This document shows, one piece after another, positions 27,760 to 37,861 of a stretch of 64,000 nucleotides of DNA. The DNA is from Stentor coeruleus (taxonomy: Eukaryota; Ciliophora; Heterotrichea; Heterotrichida; Stentoridae). Below the pieces are notes generated by a model, which worked only from the letters and a program-made list of their open reading frames with translations, ran no database searches and was not told the origin of the DNA. The stretch lies in assembly GCA_001970955.1 (NCBI GenBank), contig MPUH01000309.1, positions 1-64,000 of the forward strand, given 5' to 3'. Every line of letters starts with the position of its first letter. Within the stretch, counting starts at the first letter, position 1. A program made the translations under genes and the position numbers.

Positions 27760-29217
27760 TTAAAATATCTTCAGCATCCAAGGCTTGCTACAGTCTTCTT
27801 GAGCAAATCTCTTTGGGTCCAACATGTCTATAGCTTGAATTTTATCATTTTTTTCATCGAAAATGTGAGTTTTTTGTATATAGTTTTTAAAAGTTGTGCA
27901 TTTTTTTGGATTGCAGCTAGTTGATCGGCAAAAAGAACAAGGACCTTTTTTCCCACATGGACATTTAATATGGTAAGCTTTAGAGTTTTTTTTAATAAAA
28001 GGGTACTTAGCTGTATGAGTACATTTCATACAAGTGTATACTGCTGCTGCATTTTCTGTAATCCATAACAGTTGAACTTTACGTAATATTGAATAACATA
28101 AATGTCTTTTATATCTTCTAAAAAAATCTAATATAATAACCTGACATTTACATTTTGGCAAACACACACAGCGGTTAAGATTTTTACAATAACATATTTT
28201 ATATGCATATTTGCATGTACCACGATGACAATTACAAGGGAAATTTGGTTTTTGGCACATACAATTTTTTTTTTTCTCACAAGAGCATACAACTTTGCAA
28301 TTACAAATTAAGCCTATTGCCCCTTTACATTGCATTGTGGTTTTATCCCCAGGACAACATATAAATTTGTAATTATCAGCATTAAGGATAATAAGTGTCA
28401 TTTCTTCATTAAAACAACTTTTATGAGACCAATGTTTGCATGGTAAGACAAATTTTGGGTTACTTTCAGGATAAACTTTTTTTTCACAGAATATACAAGC
28501 TTGACATTTTTCAAGTTCATTTTGAGCTTGTATAGGAGATCGATAGTTTTGGGTTAATAACATATAATTTATAATGAGCTTTTTATAAATCTGGATTTCT
28601 TGATTTGGTGCTTTGGCTATACTGGCTTTTAGATACTCTTTTAATTGAACTCTATTGAAATTTTCGATATAGTCTAGGTTGATTCCAAAAATCAATGCTA
28701 AAGTCCACCCAATACTCATATAATCATGTTCATAAAAAGACTGTGGGATTACTGACTCAGTCAAATTAATATCATCAATACAGTCAACACAGTGCATATC
28801 TACTGGAAAATAAACCAAAATCTTTTCGTCGTGTACAAAAATATTATCTAAATTGAGGAATAAAGTAGTGATTTTGAAAGTATGGACTTTGTATACTAGA
28901 TTTATAAGTTGTATTATAAGAGATTTGATTGTAGAATCTAGATTAGAGTATTCAACACGAGATTCTATATAAAATCTTAATGTTGGAAGGTAATTGCCAT
29001 TTGATCTTGTGTATTCAAAGTTCATATATTGAATAAGGTTACCTTGAACAGTGATTTCTGGAAACTCTGGTAACTGGGAAAGTTTAATGAAATTCATTAG
29101 GCTGCTTGAGTCATAAAATGAGTAGTTTAGCCCATTCTCAAATTCAAACCTATGAATTACAAGCTGATATGCCAAGTCGTAGCCTTGATGAGCTTTTTTT
29201 AATTTTAGCTTATCCAT
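27760..29217 (-). CDS. Pseudokinase-like domain fused to RING/IBR-like Cys-rich region
   Basis: The predicted protein has 485 aa. The start is placed at the ATG at 29215-29217 (MDKLKLKK) because the paralogous gene next door then aligns from residue 1 with equal spacing to a shared HRF motif (His22 in both). An in-frame ATG four codons upstream is the alternative. The N-terminal about 230 residues resemble a kinase fold (CVD...YEHDYMSIGWTLALIFGI like the DIWSLG region) but lack HRD and DFG motifs. A RING-like cluster (CIFC ... CKHWSHKSC) follows, then many Cys pairs, including YTCMKC ... CPCGKKGPCSFC, which is IBR-like. A ubiquitin-ligase role is possible but unproven. Confidence 0.7.
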   Translation of the reverse strand: MDKLKLKKAHQGYDLAYQLVIHRFEFENGLNYSFYDSSSLMNFIKLSQLPEFPEITVQGNLIQYMNFEYTRSNGNYLPTLRFYIESRVEYSNLDSTIKSLIIQLINLVYKVHTFKITTLFLNLDNIFVHDEKILVYFPVDMHCVDCIDDINLTESVIPQSFYEHDYMSIGWTLALIFGINLDYIENFNRVQLKEYLKASIAKAPNQEIQIYKKLIINYMLLTQNYRSPIQAQNELEKCQACIFCEKKVYPESNPKFVLPCKHWSHKSCFNEEMTLIILNADNYKFICCPGDKTTMQCKGAIGLICNCKVVCSCEKKKNCMCQKPNFPCNCHRGTCKYAYKICYCKNLNRCVCLPKCKCQVIILDFFRRYKRHLCYSILRKVQLLWITENAAAVYTCMKCTHTAKYPFIKKNSKAYHIKCPCGKKGPCSFCRSTSCNPKKCTTFKNYIQKTHIFDEKNDKIQAIDMLDPKRFAQEDCSKPWMLKIF

Positions 29218-29479
29218 TATTATAATCATCGTGTAGTTATGGTAAAACAAATCTGCCTATTATCTATAGATTATGTTATCAATATTTTATCTAAATATAT
29301 AAAAAGATAATTTAATATAAATTTTTGGAAAATTTGTAGAGATTAACTAGATTCTTTATATGCAATAAAATTTATTTGTATATTGCGATTAAGATGCTAA
29401 TTTATAATGTGATTATTAACTGAAATAATATATAAACATAGCAGAAGCCTATATAAATGCAGATTTTCAACTACAAATT

Positions 29480-30217
29480 TTATTTATTAATATGACTGAA
29501 TATAATCTTAAGTTCATTTTCTATAAGGTCAAAGTTCTGATATGTTATAGAAAAGCTGAATATTTTCTTGACTAAATTAAATACAACTAGGGCTGCTGGG
29601 TTACTGGACCTCTTAACACTTTTTCCTAATTTATTTATCATTGAGTTTTTATCACGAACACTATAAGGGGATATTTTTAAATAAAATATTTCCGCCACTA
29701 AAACACCGAAATCTAATAAATCCTCTTCAAAACCATTCCTTGGCTTTATTACTGCATTTTCATTTTCATCATGTTCTGAACTAACAAAACTATTATCCAT
29801 ACAATGCAAATCGGTAGGGAAATATACTTTTATTTGATCTCCAATAATATAAATTTCATCACTTTTTATCCTTAGATTGCATATATTTAATTCATGAGCT
29901 TTTTTTATGTATACGAATACGCTTTTGCATAGAGAAAGTCTATAATTTTGTGCATCCTTAGAATTTTCATTAGGATTTTTATTTATATAATTTTTCAAAG
30001 TCGATAAGTTGCTAGGATATTGCGCATAAAAAATATAATTATCTGTCATATATATTTGTGGGCATTCATTAAATTGACTGAACCTTAAAAAATTTATCTT
30101 GGAATCTTCGTCGTAGTAAGAACGACACATGCCATCACTATATTTGAATCGATGAAAGATTAATATCCCTTCAGAGTTAAATTCTGACCAATATTCTTCA
30201 AACACAGGACTGCCCAT
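29480..30217 (-). CDS. Pseudokinase-like protein, short tandem paralog
   Basis: The predicted protein has 245 aa from the ATG at 30215-30217 (MGSPVFEE). The frame stays open upstream to a TTG, but this ATG aligns exactly with the neighbour's start. It matches residues 1 to about 245 of the gene at 27760-29217: IFHRFKYSDGMCRSYYDEDS against IHRFEFENGLNYSFYDSSS, and VYFPTDLHCMD against VYFPVDMHCVD. It ends before the RING-like part. Kinase catalytic motifs are absent. It is a tandem duplicate that has lost, or never gained, the Cys-rich C-terminus. The MG start could be myristoylated. Function is unknown. Confidence 0.7.
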   Translation of the reverse strand: MGSPVFEEYWSEFNSEGILIFHRFKYSDGMCRSYYDEDSKINFLRFSQFNECPQIYMTDNYIFYAQYPSNLSTLKNYINKNPNENSKDAQNYRLSLCKSVFVYIKKAHELNICNLRIKSDEIYIIGDQIKVYFPTDLHCMDNSFVSSEHDENENAVIKPRNGFEEDLLDFGVLVAEIFYLKISPYSVRDKNSMINKLGKSVKRSSNPAALVVFNLVKKIFSFSITYQNFDLIENELKIIFSHINK

Positions 30218-30502
30218 CTTTACAAATTTATAGGATTTATTCAAGTAATCATTTGGATTTTTATGAAAGCCTTAAACTTTATTTTATATAATTTTATATT
30301 ATTTATAAGGTAAATATAATCTATTTAGGTATATTTACTGCATAGACTTTAATCTTTATATATATATTTTATCATACCCCAAAATAATAAATTTAAATTC
30401 TAATAATCTATTCTCATAAACTCATAAAAACCCTTCTAAACTAATCACTCACCCAATCACTTTAAATCAAAAAAATCCTCATTCTAAACTAACTTCTAAC
30501 TC

Positions 30503-31753
30503 TTAATTACTAACTTTGAATATGGCTTCAGCAACATAATTGACGTTCTTAGAGTTAAGCCCAGCCAAAGAAATTCTTCCATCCATAGTCATGTAAATAT
30601 GGAACTCCTTAGCCAATCTCTGACACTGATCAGCTTTCAATCCAGTGAAAGCAAACATACCAATTTGTTTAGTAATATGTGACCAGTCTCTAGTACTTCC
30701 ACATGTTTTCAACCCATCAACTAAAGCAGCTCTCATATTAATAATCCTATCAGCCATAGTCTTAACATCAGCAAGCCATTGCTTATTAAAATCAGGAGTA
30801 TTTAGAACTGTACTTACAACTTTAGCACCATAAATTGGTGGGTTTGAGTACATAGGTCTAGCTAAAATCTTAACCTGAGACATAACTCTATCTTTTTCTG
30901 CAGCATCATCACATACAATACTAAAGCACCCGATTCTCTCGCCATAAAGGCCGAAATTCTTGGCAAATGATTGACATAAAAGGATGCTTTTACCACCTTT
31001 AACGAATTTTCTTGGAGCGTAAGCATCATGATCAGTGTTTCCAGAAGCAAAACCTTGATAAGCCATATCAAAGAAAGGAACGTGATTTTTCTTAGCAAAA
31101 AGATCGTAAAGTTGGTCCCATTCAGCATGGGTTAAATCTACACCTGTTGGATTGTGAGCACATGCATGTAAAAGGACGATTGACCCATCAGGAGCTTTTT
31201 CTAAGTCTCCAACAAGGCCATTGAAGTTAAGCCCATAGTTAGCAGGGTTATAATAAGTGTACTCTTTCCAGTCAAGGCCTGAATCTTTAGCAATGGTTTT
31301 ATGATTGCCCCAGGTTGGGTTAGGAACTAAAACAGTATTGGACTTAGGGTAGAATCTTTTGAGGAAAGCCATTCCAAGACGTAAAGCACCAGTTCCTGAT
31401 AAGGATTGACAAGCTGCGATCCTTTTATCAGCTACAGCTGGGCAGTCAGCGTATGCTAATTTGACTGCTGATGTATTGAAAGCATCGAAACCTTCAATTG
31501 GCAAATACTCGTGGTCGCCTTTTCCATTGTAAATCGCATCTTCAGCTTTTTTGACTGAAGGGAGGATCCAAGGCTTGCTATTGTCGTCTCTATAAGCTCC
31601 TACACCTAAGTTCACTTTCTTAGGATCTGTATCACGTTTAAAAGCTTCGGAGATTCCGAGAATAGGGTCAGGTGGCCCTTGAGGAACATCCTTCCAAAAT
31701 GACACAGCACGTCTTAGAGATCTAAATAACATTATTGGCCATTGTTTTGCCAT
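30503..31753 (-). CDS. GOT2: Aspartate aminotransferase, mitochondrial type
   Basis: The predicted protein has 416 aa with ATG at 31751-31753. A second in-frame ATG at residue 8 begins MLFRSLRRAVSFW, a typical mitochondrial presequence, so either start may be used. The class I aminotransferase fold is complete: VNLGVGAYRDD, SLSGTGALRLG, HACAHNPTG (Asn201), FFDMAYQGF (Asp229) and SFAKNFGLYGER with the PLP Lys265. It interconverts aspartate and 2-oxoglutarate with oxaloacetate and glutamate for the malate-aspartate shuttle. Confidence 0.96.
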   Translation of the reverse strand: MAKQWPIMLFRSLRRAVSFWKDVPQGPPDPILGISEAFKRDTDPKKVNLGVGAYRDDNSKPWILPSVKKAEDAIYNGKGDHEYLPIEGFDAFNTSAVKLAYADCPAVADKRIAACQSLSGTGALRLGMAFLKRFYPKSNTVLVPNPTWGNHKTIAKDSGLDWKEYTYYNPANYGLNFNGLVGDLEKAPDGSIVLLHACAHNPTGVDLTHAEWDQLYDLFAKKNHVPFFDMAYQGFASGNTDHDAYAPRKFVKGGKSILLCQSFAKNFGLYGERIGCFSIVCDDAAEKDRVMSQVKILARPMYSNPPIYGAKVVSTVLNTPDFNKQWLADVKTMADRIINMRAALVDGLKTCGSTRDWSHITKQIGMFAFTGLKADQCQRLAKEFHIYMTMDGRISLAGLNSKNVNYVAEAIFKVSN

Positions 31754-32813
31754 TCATAGACCTTATGGGTCAGAAAAAAGGACAGATGATAATAAAAACA
31801 TGTGACTGAAGAATTGGATTTCGTAAGAAGATAGAGAGGAAGATAAGGATTAGGTTGAGAGATTTTGTAAAAACTTATGAAATTCTTAGGAAAAGTAGAA
31901 TTATAAGAAAAAAATTGGGGTTTTTATTGGAGAGAGGAATGAGGTAAGAATGAATATAAGTGTTTTTTTTGTGGTTTTAGCTTTTTTGATTGGATTTTTT
32001 TTCCTGTAGAAGTTTGTCATTCAATTAGAAAAAGCTTAGAGGAATTCAAAAATTTGAATGAATTTTTTATTGTGGTTTATGATGTGGTTGGATTTTGATT
32101 GCAAAATCTTTTATGATTATAATATTTAGCTTAGTTTTTATTAGACTTTGTGTTGGGCTAAAATAGGATTTTTGTTTAATTTAGATATTTGCTAATATTG
32201 ATGGCTAGAAGAAATTTATGGAAATAGAGGACAATGTGTGATTTTTGTTGCATCCCTTAAAAATTAATTGATGTATTTAATAATAACTTTAGAAAGTAGA
32301 GTTTTTGATTTTCATGTAAAAGTATAAGGTTAATATTATTTATTGATATATATAAGTATTATTTTAATCATATATATTTGGATAAGAATATTGTAGAGAA
32401 GCTACTCAGCAAGTTTTCGCAAACCCGAAGACCAAAAACTTAGAAAAAGATTACTCCAGCTACCTAGATTTTAGTGTTATTTTTAATCAACCTTTTGATT
32501 ATTAGTATCTAAAATATCGATGCCACACACAAAAACTATTTTATTTATATGAACAATCATAATTTATATCAAAAATCACTATCGTATTTCCTAATCTTTT
32601 CGCTTTAATAATATTCACATAATATAATAAAAATATCTTCTAAAGTTTATAAAACCCAACCACTTAAACTATAAACCCTTATAAAAAACCCATAATCTTA
32701 CTTCTAATACCCCAACTTATCTTAATTCTCATTCAATTCCGATACTAAAAATCCTGTTAAATCTTAAACATATGCTAATTAGTAAATTATTATAAGTAAC
32801 CCTAAATTTTGTA
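31754..32813. other. Long intergenic region, candidate structured patch
   Basis: It is C-poor to about 32330 and G-poor from about 32500. At the switch (32395-32475) there is a more GC-rich patch with short hairpins: gtag-agaag-ctac, and aagtttt ... aaaactt around a 16-nt loop. No RNA family was recognised and no ORF was seen. Confidence 0.4.
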
Positions 32814-33218
32814 TTATCTTTGGAATATAATCAATTTATTACTTTTATTCTTACTCTGATTCACAGCACGATTATATTTATTCAAAGACGAATCAATTTT
32901 CTTTTTTTCTGCCAAAATCTCATTATTCGTTGCTTGGCTCATTGATTTTACATTATCCCTTTTGTGTATGCTTTCATGTATACGTAAATTGATTTCTTTA
33001 AGGCTTTTTCTTATATTAATTTCTTCTCGGTCTAGTTTTTCAAGTTCAATATCCCATTTGCGCATATCTTTAAATTCTTTAATTTTCGGTTTGAGAAACC
33101 TTGGAGAAGAGTTGCTTTCTTGGAAGGTTAAAGTGGATTTTCCTACCTTATCTTTTTTAATTTTCAATGGTTGCTCTTTTATAGGTTCTTCGGATTTGAT
33201 AGGCTTTTGTTTTTTCAT
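32814..33218 (-). CDS. Small basic coiled-coil protein
   Basis: The predicted protein has 134 aa with ATG at 33216-33218. It has a Lys-rich N-terminus (MKKQKPIKSEEPIKEQPLKI) followed by one charged helical segment (WDIELEKLDREEINIRKSLK and onward). There is no known domain, signal or membrane segment. Flank composition (C-poor right side, G-poor left side) is like that of the other genes, supporting it as real. Function is unknown. Confidence 0.6.
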   Translation of the reverse strand: MKKQKPIKSEEPIKEQPLKIKKDKVGKSTLTFQESNSSPRFLKPKIKEFKDMRKWDIELEKLDREEINIRKSLKEINLRIHESIHKRDNVKSMSQATNNEILAEKKKIDSSLNKYNRAVNQSKNKSNKLIIFQR

Positions 33219-33991
33219 TATGTACTTATAATTATTATTAATTTATGTATAATATGATATAAAGAAGTATTATATATGCTAAAATTTAGGTGATAGGAAG
33301 AATGTATGATGGAAAGATGAGGTTTTAGTTTATTGGGAATTAAAAAAAAAGTATTTGGGAGATTAAGATTTAGTAGTTTGAGTTTTTTCGTTTTTTAGCT
33401 TTATATTGGAACTTTAGTTTATTTGGAATACTGAGAATTAGAAAATATTTTAATTGAAAATAGACTTACAGGCTTAGAAATAAGCAAATATAAAATCCAT
33501 TGGGATATCATAAATTAGAAACTCCAGCTGAGCATAAATTTCTTCAGTTTAGTATGAATTTACCTTAAATGCAAAATCCATTAACATATAATTTATTTTT
33601 AAATGGAAGGGAGAAATCATTTGTATTTGCAAGTAAAAAATATAACTAAGACTTTAAAAGCTCACAAGAAATCATCATTTCAAAAGAAATAGCAAGTTTC
33701 TGCTATGGGTTAATAATCACCTTTCTTGGACAAAATTAAAAAAAGCAAACTAAGTATGCAAGTAACGTATTAACTCCTCTCTTTTAATCATACTTTTTAT
33801 ATCCTAAACAAGTAAGAAATCTATTTTCTACAATCTCTAAATATTTCCCACTATCTCTACATCTTTCATTAATTCTTCATCCTTTATTTTTTCTAACTTC
33901 CTTTATAACAAACTCGTAAATATATATCTTAAATCTGAAGCGTCAACTTTCCTAGCATTATTATTATTTTATCAAATAAACTTAAATGCTT
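33219..33991. other. Intergenic, no gene seen
   Basis: C-poor sequence (33250-33460) is followed by mixed and then G-poor sequence (33760-33990). No ORF, repeat or RNA was recognised. Confidence 0.4.
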
Positions 33992-34285
33992 CTAAGATTC
34001 AACTCCTTCGCATCCAACGCTCTCACTACATACTTTCCAAGAAGCTAGACTATTTTCACTTTGGGCTTCAGGCAGAGCTAATAACAAAGGACATGGTTCT
34101 TTACTTGTCTCTTCATTTATCACTGACTCCTCTAATTCTTTAACAGGCATATGATCCTTATATATCTTCACAGCATACAACATCGTAATTTCACAAACAT
34201 TTTCGACATTCTGTTCAATATCCTTATAATACTCTGTTGTCCCAATGCATTCTTTTTCAGCTTTAACACATTGACAGCATCCCAT
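33992..34285 (-). CDS. Small MGCC-start lipid-anchored protein
   Basis: The predicted protein has 97 aa with ATG at 34283-34285 and stop TAG. It begins MGCCQC, a strong dual acylation signal (myristoyl-Gly2, palmitoyl-Cys3/4/6). The rest is acidic with no known domain (EITMLYAVKIYKDHMPVKEL is the most helical part). A membrane-bound regulatory peptide is plausible. The family was not recognised. It lies 99 nt downstream of the start of the next minus-strand gene region. Confidence 0.6.
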   Translation of the reverse strand: MGCCQCVKAEKECIGTTEYYKDIEQNVENVCEITMLYAVKIYKDHMPVKELEESVINEETSKEPCPLLLALPEAQSENSLASWKVCSESVGCEGVES

Positions 34286-34384
34286 TCTTATTATAAAACC
34301 TGACCTTAAAAACCATTTCCATTAATATCATCTATTAATTAAAATCATATAAAATTCTCATATAATAATAAATTATCAAAAGCA

Positions 34385-35866
34385 TTAAGACACTATATAA
34401 ATACTTTTAGCACATTCAAGTCTATCAAGTACCTGAGCAATATTTGGTCTTCTTTTTGGATTATACCTACAGCATTCTCTAACAATTTCAGCCACTTCAG
34501 GTGGTATATTATCTGGTATAGGGACAGGTTTTTTATGATAAAGTTCATAAAAGATTGTATTAGCTTTATTTGATGATATATAATGCCAAGGTCTTTTACC
34601 ACTAAAAATTTCAATAATCATACATCCAAAAGCCCAGATATCGATTTCAACACCTATAGCTTCGTTACGATCTTTATCAAAAAGTTCTGGGGCCATAAAC
34701 CTTGTTGTTCCAATACAAATTGTTGTAGCTTCTTCAAGAAAAGTTGATGAAGGACGAGCTAAGCCGAAATCAGCGATTTTAACATTAAGACTATGGTCAA
34801 GAAGGCAGTTTTCAGGTTTTAGATCTCGATGGATTATAGCTGGTTCATTAGCATGTAGATAAGAAAGTCCACGGGCAATCTGAATAGCAATACTGAATCT
34901 GTCAGCTAAATTGAGTTTTTTTTGCTTATTTTTGTGGATTGCATAAAAAAGCGTGTAATTCGGCATAAGTTCTGTAATGATACACAAATTTGCTTGGTCT
35001 ATGCATATACCCATAAGCAAAAGAAGGTTTGGGTGTCGGACTTGCGATAAGACCTTAAGCTCTTTGATAAACTTACCCATTTCTTTATCAGAAGTACTGT
35101 ATTCGGATGTAAACTGTTTTATAGCAACCTCGCTACCTCGCCATTTACCTCTGAAAACCAAGCAACTCGACCCACGGTTGATCATTTCCATAAGTTTGAG
35201 CTCTGAGCTTTTGATTACAGGGATTTTATATTCTTCCAAAGTCCTTTCCAGATTGCTTTTAGCTTCTTTTTCGTCTTCACTTATCTTGTTCGATTTAGTT
35301 TCTTGTGTTGACCCTTGTTCCCTCAATGGTGAAATATCTTCAACACTACTTTTCGCTAAATAATCTTCAATAGTCAGTTGTTCAACAATCTCATCAGCCA
35401 TTTCTGTATGGCTTTCTATAGCTATATCATAAGGTGTCTTCAAAGCATTAGTCCTTATATGCCTACTAGCATTATATTTCAATAACAAAGCTACCAAATC
35501 AGAACTTCCAATTTCTACAGCTATATGCAAAGCTGTTCGACCTAACTCATCTTGAGTATCAATTTTCCCCTTAAATAACTTCGAGTCTCTAACAAGTTTC
35601 CAAGTTAACTTATAATACCCCAATTGTACTGCTCTATGTAAAGCTGTTTGATCTAATTCCAAACAAGGAAGCATAATCCCTTTACGAATATAGCAGTATT
35701 TAAACAATGAAGCCATACCATTCTCTAAAGCTACTCTCATAATTGACACCCCAGATTTATTAATACTGTTCACACTACAGCCGTTCTGTAAAAGCTGTAA
35801 AGCTTCATCTTCATCCCCGTTTGCAATTAATTTGAATAGCACTTCATTTGATGATTGATTTCCCAT
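34385..35866 (-). CDS. Ankyrin-repeat TKL-type protein kinase
   Basis: The predicted protein has 493 aa with ATG at 35864-35866, starting MGNQSS (myristoylation consensus). Three or four ankyrin repeats span about 1-165, the clearest being QTALHRAVQLGYYKLTWKLV and RTALHIAVEIGSSDLVALLL. A tyrosine-kinase-like Ser/Thr kinase domain spans about 225-485: RGSSCLVFRGKWRGSEVAIKQF, HPNLLLLMGICI, IIHRDLKPENCLLD, IADFGLARP, GTTRFMAPELF, IDIWAFGCMIIEI. All catalytic residues are kept. The ankyrin-plus-TKL layout is like DRK/ILK-type and amoebal kinases. The substrate is unknown. Confidence 0.93.
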   Translation of the reverse strand: MGNQSSNEVLFKLIANGDEDEALQLLQNGCSVNSINKSGVSIMRVALENGMASLFKYCYIRKGIMLPCLELDQTALHRAVQLGYYKLTWKLVRDSKLFKGKIDTQDELGRTALHIAVEIGSSDLVALLLKYNASRHIRTNALKTPYDIAIESHTEMADEIVEQLTIEDYLAKSSVEDISPLREQGSTQETKSNKISEDEKEAKSNLERTLEEYKIPVIKSSELKLMEMINRGSSCLVFRGKWRGSEVAIKQFTSEYSTSDKEMGKFIKELKVLSQVRHPNLLLLMGICIDQANLCIITELMPNYTLFYAIHKNKQKKLNLADRFSIAIQIARGLSYLHANEPAIIHRDLKPENCLLDHSLNVKIADFGLARPSSTFLEEATTICIGTTRFMAPELFDKDRNEAIGVEIDIWAFGCMIIEIFSGKRPWHYISSNKANTIFYELYHKKPVPIPDNIPPEVAEIVRECCRYNPKRRPNIAQVLDRLECAKSIYIVS

Positions 35867-35892
35867 TTATCTAATATAAGTTAACATTTAGA

Positions 35893-36495
35893 CTAATTGA
35901 TCCTAACATTTTGTAATTCAAGTTCTCTGATTGTCGCTTTTAGTATTAAATTTTCTTGAATTTGCTCATTATATGCTTGTTTTAAGTTTTTGCAAAAGTC
36001 TTTAAGTGTAGAAAAATCATCACAAGAATCTATGTCGAAATAGTCGATAAAAACCCCGCATGGGATAAGATCTGATGACACTTCGGTTTTTATGCTAAGA
36101 ACAACTTCTGCATTTTTATCTTCACATTGTTTTATGGGGAAGTGTAAGTTTTCAGCAGGAGCTTCTAAGAAATCTGTTAGATTTATACTGGTTTTGCCTA
36201 CTTTTTTACTGTTTCCTGAAGAGTCGTTATAGAAAAGCAATGTTGATTTTTTAGGCAAATATTTATTGTTTTTATAGTAAAATGTGTTCTCAGCCACTAG
36301 AGTTTCTTCGCATTCCCCACGACGTATGAGTTCATCTAATTTGATGTAATAATTCGTTTCAGATATATCAGAATGCTTTTTCCAACACACTTTGATTAGA
36401 GTTGGGGATTTTACTGACATATGTATATAGTGGATTGTAATGTGTAAAGTAAATTTCCTTTCATGTGAGCCTATTCTTTGTAAAAGTTTAGCCAT
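35893..36495 (-). CDS. NT-C2 domain protein
   Basis: The predicted protein has 200 aa with ATG at 36493-36495. Residues about 10-150 follow the N-terminal C2 (EEIG1/EHBP1) pattern: RKFTLHITIHYIHMSVKSPT, KVCWKKHS, LVAENTFYYKNNKYLPKKST, then KKVGKTSINLTDFLE. A C-terminal helix (FCKNLKQAYNEQIQENLILK) may be a coiled coil. NT-C2 proteins link membranes, actin and organelle positioning. The last 15 nt (35893-35907, GTTAGGATCAATTAG) read like an intron; if spliced, the end changes to LELQN-SKC with a stop at 35881-35883. This cannot be decided from sequence alone. Confidence 0.75.
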   Translation of the reverse strand: MAKLLQRIGSHERKFTLHITIHYIHMSVKSPTLIKVCWKKHSDISETNYYIKLDELIRRGECEETLVAENTFYYKNNKYLPKKSTLLFYNDSSGNSKKVGKTSINLTDFLEAPAENLHFPIKQCEDKNAEVVLSIKTEVSSDLIPCGVFIDYFDIDSCDDFSTLKDFCKNLKQAYNEQIQENLILKATIRELELQNVRIN

Positions 36496-36590
36496 TTATC
36501 TTTTTTAAATAAAGTTTTGTTATATTATCCCACGTATATATTTTTTAATTAAAGGAGGTTTTATGGTTAATTTTTGTATGCTAGTAAGAT

Positions 36591-37073
36591 TTAAAGATCA
36601 GGATTTTTCTTTGGTTTGAATTTTGAATTTTTATTTGCTTTGTTTACTCGGTCTTTGTGTTGCCGCGATTTTTGCATGAATTTTTTTTCCTCATCTCTAC
36701 ACTTTTCTTCAAAGTCGATGATTTCTTGAGACACTTCTAAGTCTGTCATGCGGAAGTAGTCTTGGATGTTTATGTCAATATATTCACTAAATTCAGTCCA
36801 AGGATAGTAGTCGATTAGTTTTAAAATGTTTATAGCATCTTCGTAATCGATTAGATTGAAACATTTGCTAAAAGCATCGTAGCGGATTTTTTTTATGAGT
36901 TTGTCTCTATCAATTTTTATTTTGCTTAGGGTGTTTTCAAGTTTTTTGCTCTGGTCTGAGATCATGGATGAAGAAATACGCATGCAGGCTCTGCCTTTTA
37001 TCAGATTTGAAGCTGAAAATTCAATACTTTTAACTAAAAGAGCGAGAATGAGGATTAAAAATATTTGCTTCAT
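36591..37073 (-). CDS. Small secreted or ER protein
   Basis: The predicted protein has 160 aa with ATG at 37071-37073. A clear signal peptide (MKQIFLILILALLVKS) is followed by a helical, Cys-poor body and a Lys/Asn-rich basic tail (KANKNSKFKPKKNPDL). No domain was recognised and no retention signal is visible. It is probably secreted or lumenal. Function is unknown. Confidence 0.65.
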   Translation of the reverse strand: MKQIFLILILALLVKSIEFSASNLIKGRACMRISSSMISDQSKKLENTLSKIKIDRDKLIKKIRYDAFSKCFNLIDYEDAINILKLIDYYPWTEFSEYIDINIQDYFRMTDLEVSQEIIDFEEKCRDEEKKFMQKSRQHKDRVNKANKNSKFKPKKNPDL

Positions 37074-37861
37074 ATTTATTATATGTTTTTCAACGATTAA
37101 AAATAAGTTTGTATATGATAAATTAGGGTTTTAGAAGATGTTTATTATAAATGATTTTATTTTATGTAGACTTTAGAGTATTTATATAGTTTATTATTGT
37201 TAGTTTGGTTTAAGATGTATTTAAAAAAATTTATATAAAAATTATTTTAATCAGTGTTTCTGAAATATACTAAACCATTATCAAAACAAGCTACTTATTG
37301 AAACTTCCTTATTTAATTTACATCTTATTATCCCTTAAAATTCTATAAAATTGCCACTCACAAAAAACTCAAGCAAATCATCATTTTTGCCCTATATTTC
37401 TAAAAAAAGATTCTAATTAATAAAATAAAAAATAAAACTCAAACTCAAGTTCTTAAGTTATGAAAAGTTATTTAAAAGTTGAAATCTCACTATTTTATGA
37501 TGAAGTTAAAAATGCAGATTTATAAGGGAAAATAAAAATTTTAAAATAAGAAATATAATGTCATCACATTCAAAATCAAATTATAATGTGAATGTATATT
37601 TGATAAAAGCTGAAAATTTACTTATTATGGATAAAGGTAAACTATATATACTTATTATGAGTTTGTATAATCTGAATATAAATCTACAACTTATACATCA
37701 TATAAAATGTGCTTAAATGCATTTTAAACTATAGATTCATACACATAATTCCATACATTCAAGCATAAGCACTATAAATCAACTTTCCATTATCTTAAAA
37801 AAATATATACAAAAAAACCGCTAGTTATAATAAAAAATTCAATCTAATTAATAAATTTACT
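37074..37861. other. Intergenic with a possible C2-domain scrap
   Basis: Composition alternates twice here (C-poor 37080-37250, G-poor 37260-37440, C-poor 37450-37640, G-poor 37680-37861), as if a small gene once sat near 37440-37640. The ORF at 37558-37716 lies in that part. Confidence 0.35.
37558..37716 (+). pseudogene. Possible C2-domain gene fragment
   Basis: A 52-codon ORF starts MSSHSKSNYNVNVYLIKAEN and continues LLIMDKG. This resembles the first two strands of a C2 domain (V-x-V-x-L-I-x-A-x-N-L-x-x-M-D-K-G). After Lys/Gly the expected SDPYV part is missing and the sequence becomes Leu/Ile-rich. No 15-nt intron that would rescue a C2 domain was seen. It is probably a relic or chance. 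Confidence 0.25.

Noticed and set aside
32395-32475. tRNA or snRNA in the hairpin-containing patch
   Set aside because: No A/B boxes, no cloverleaf and no snRNA consensus could be recognised.
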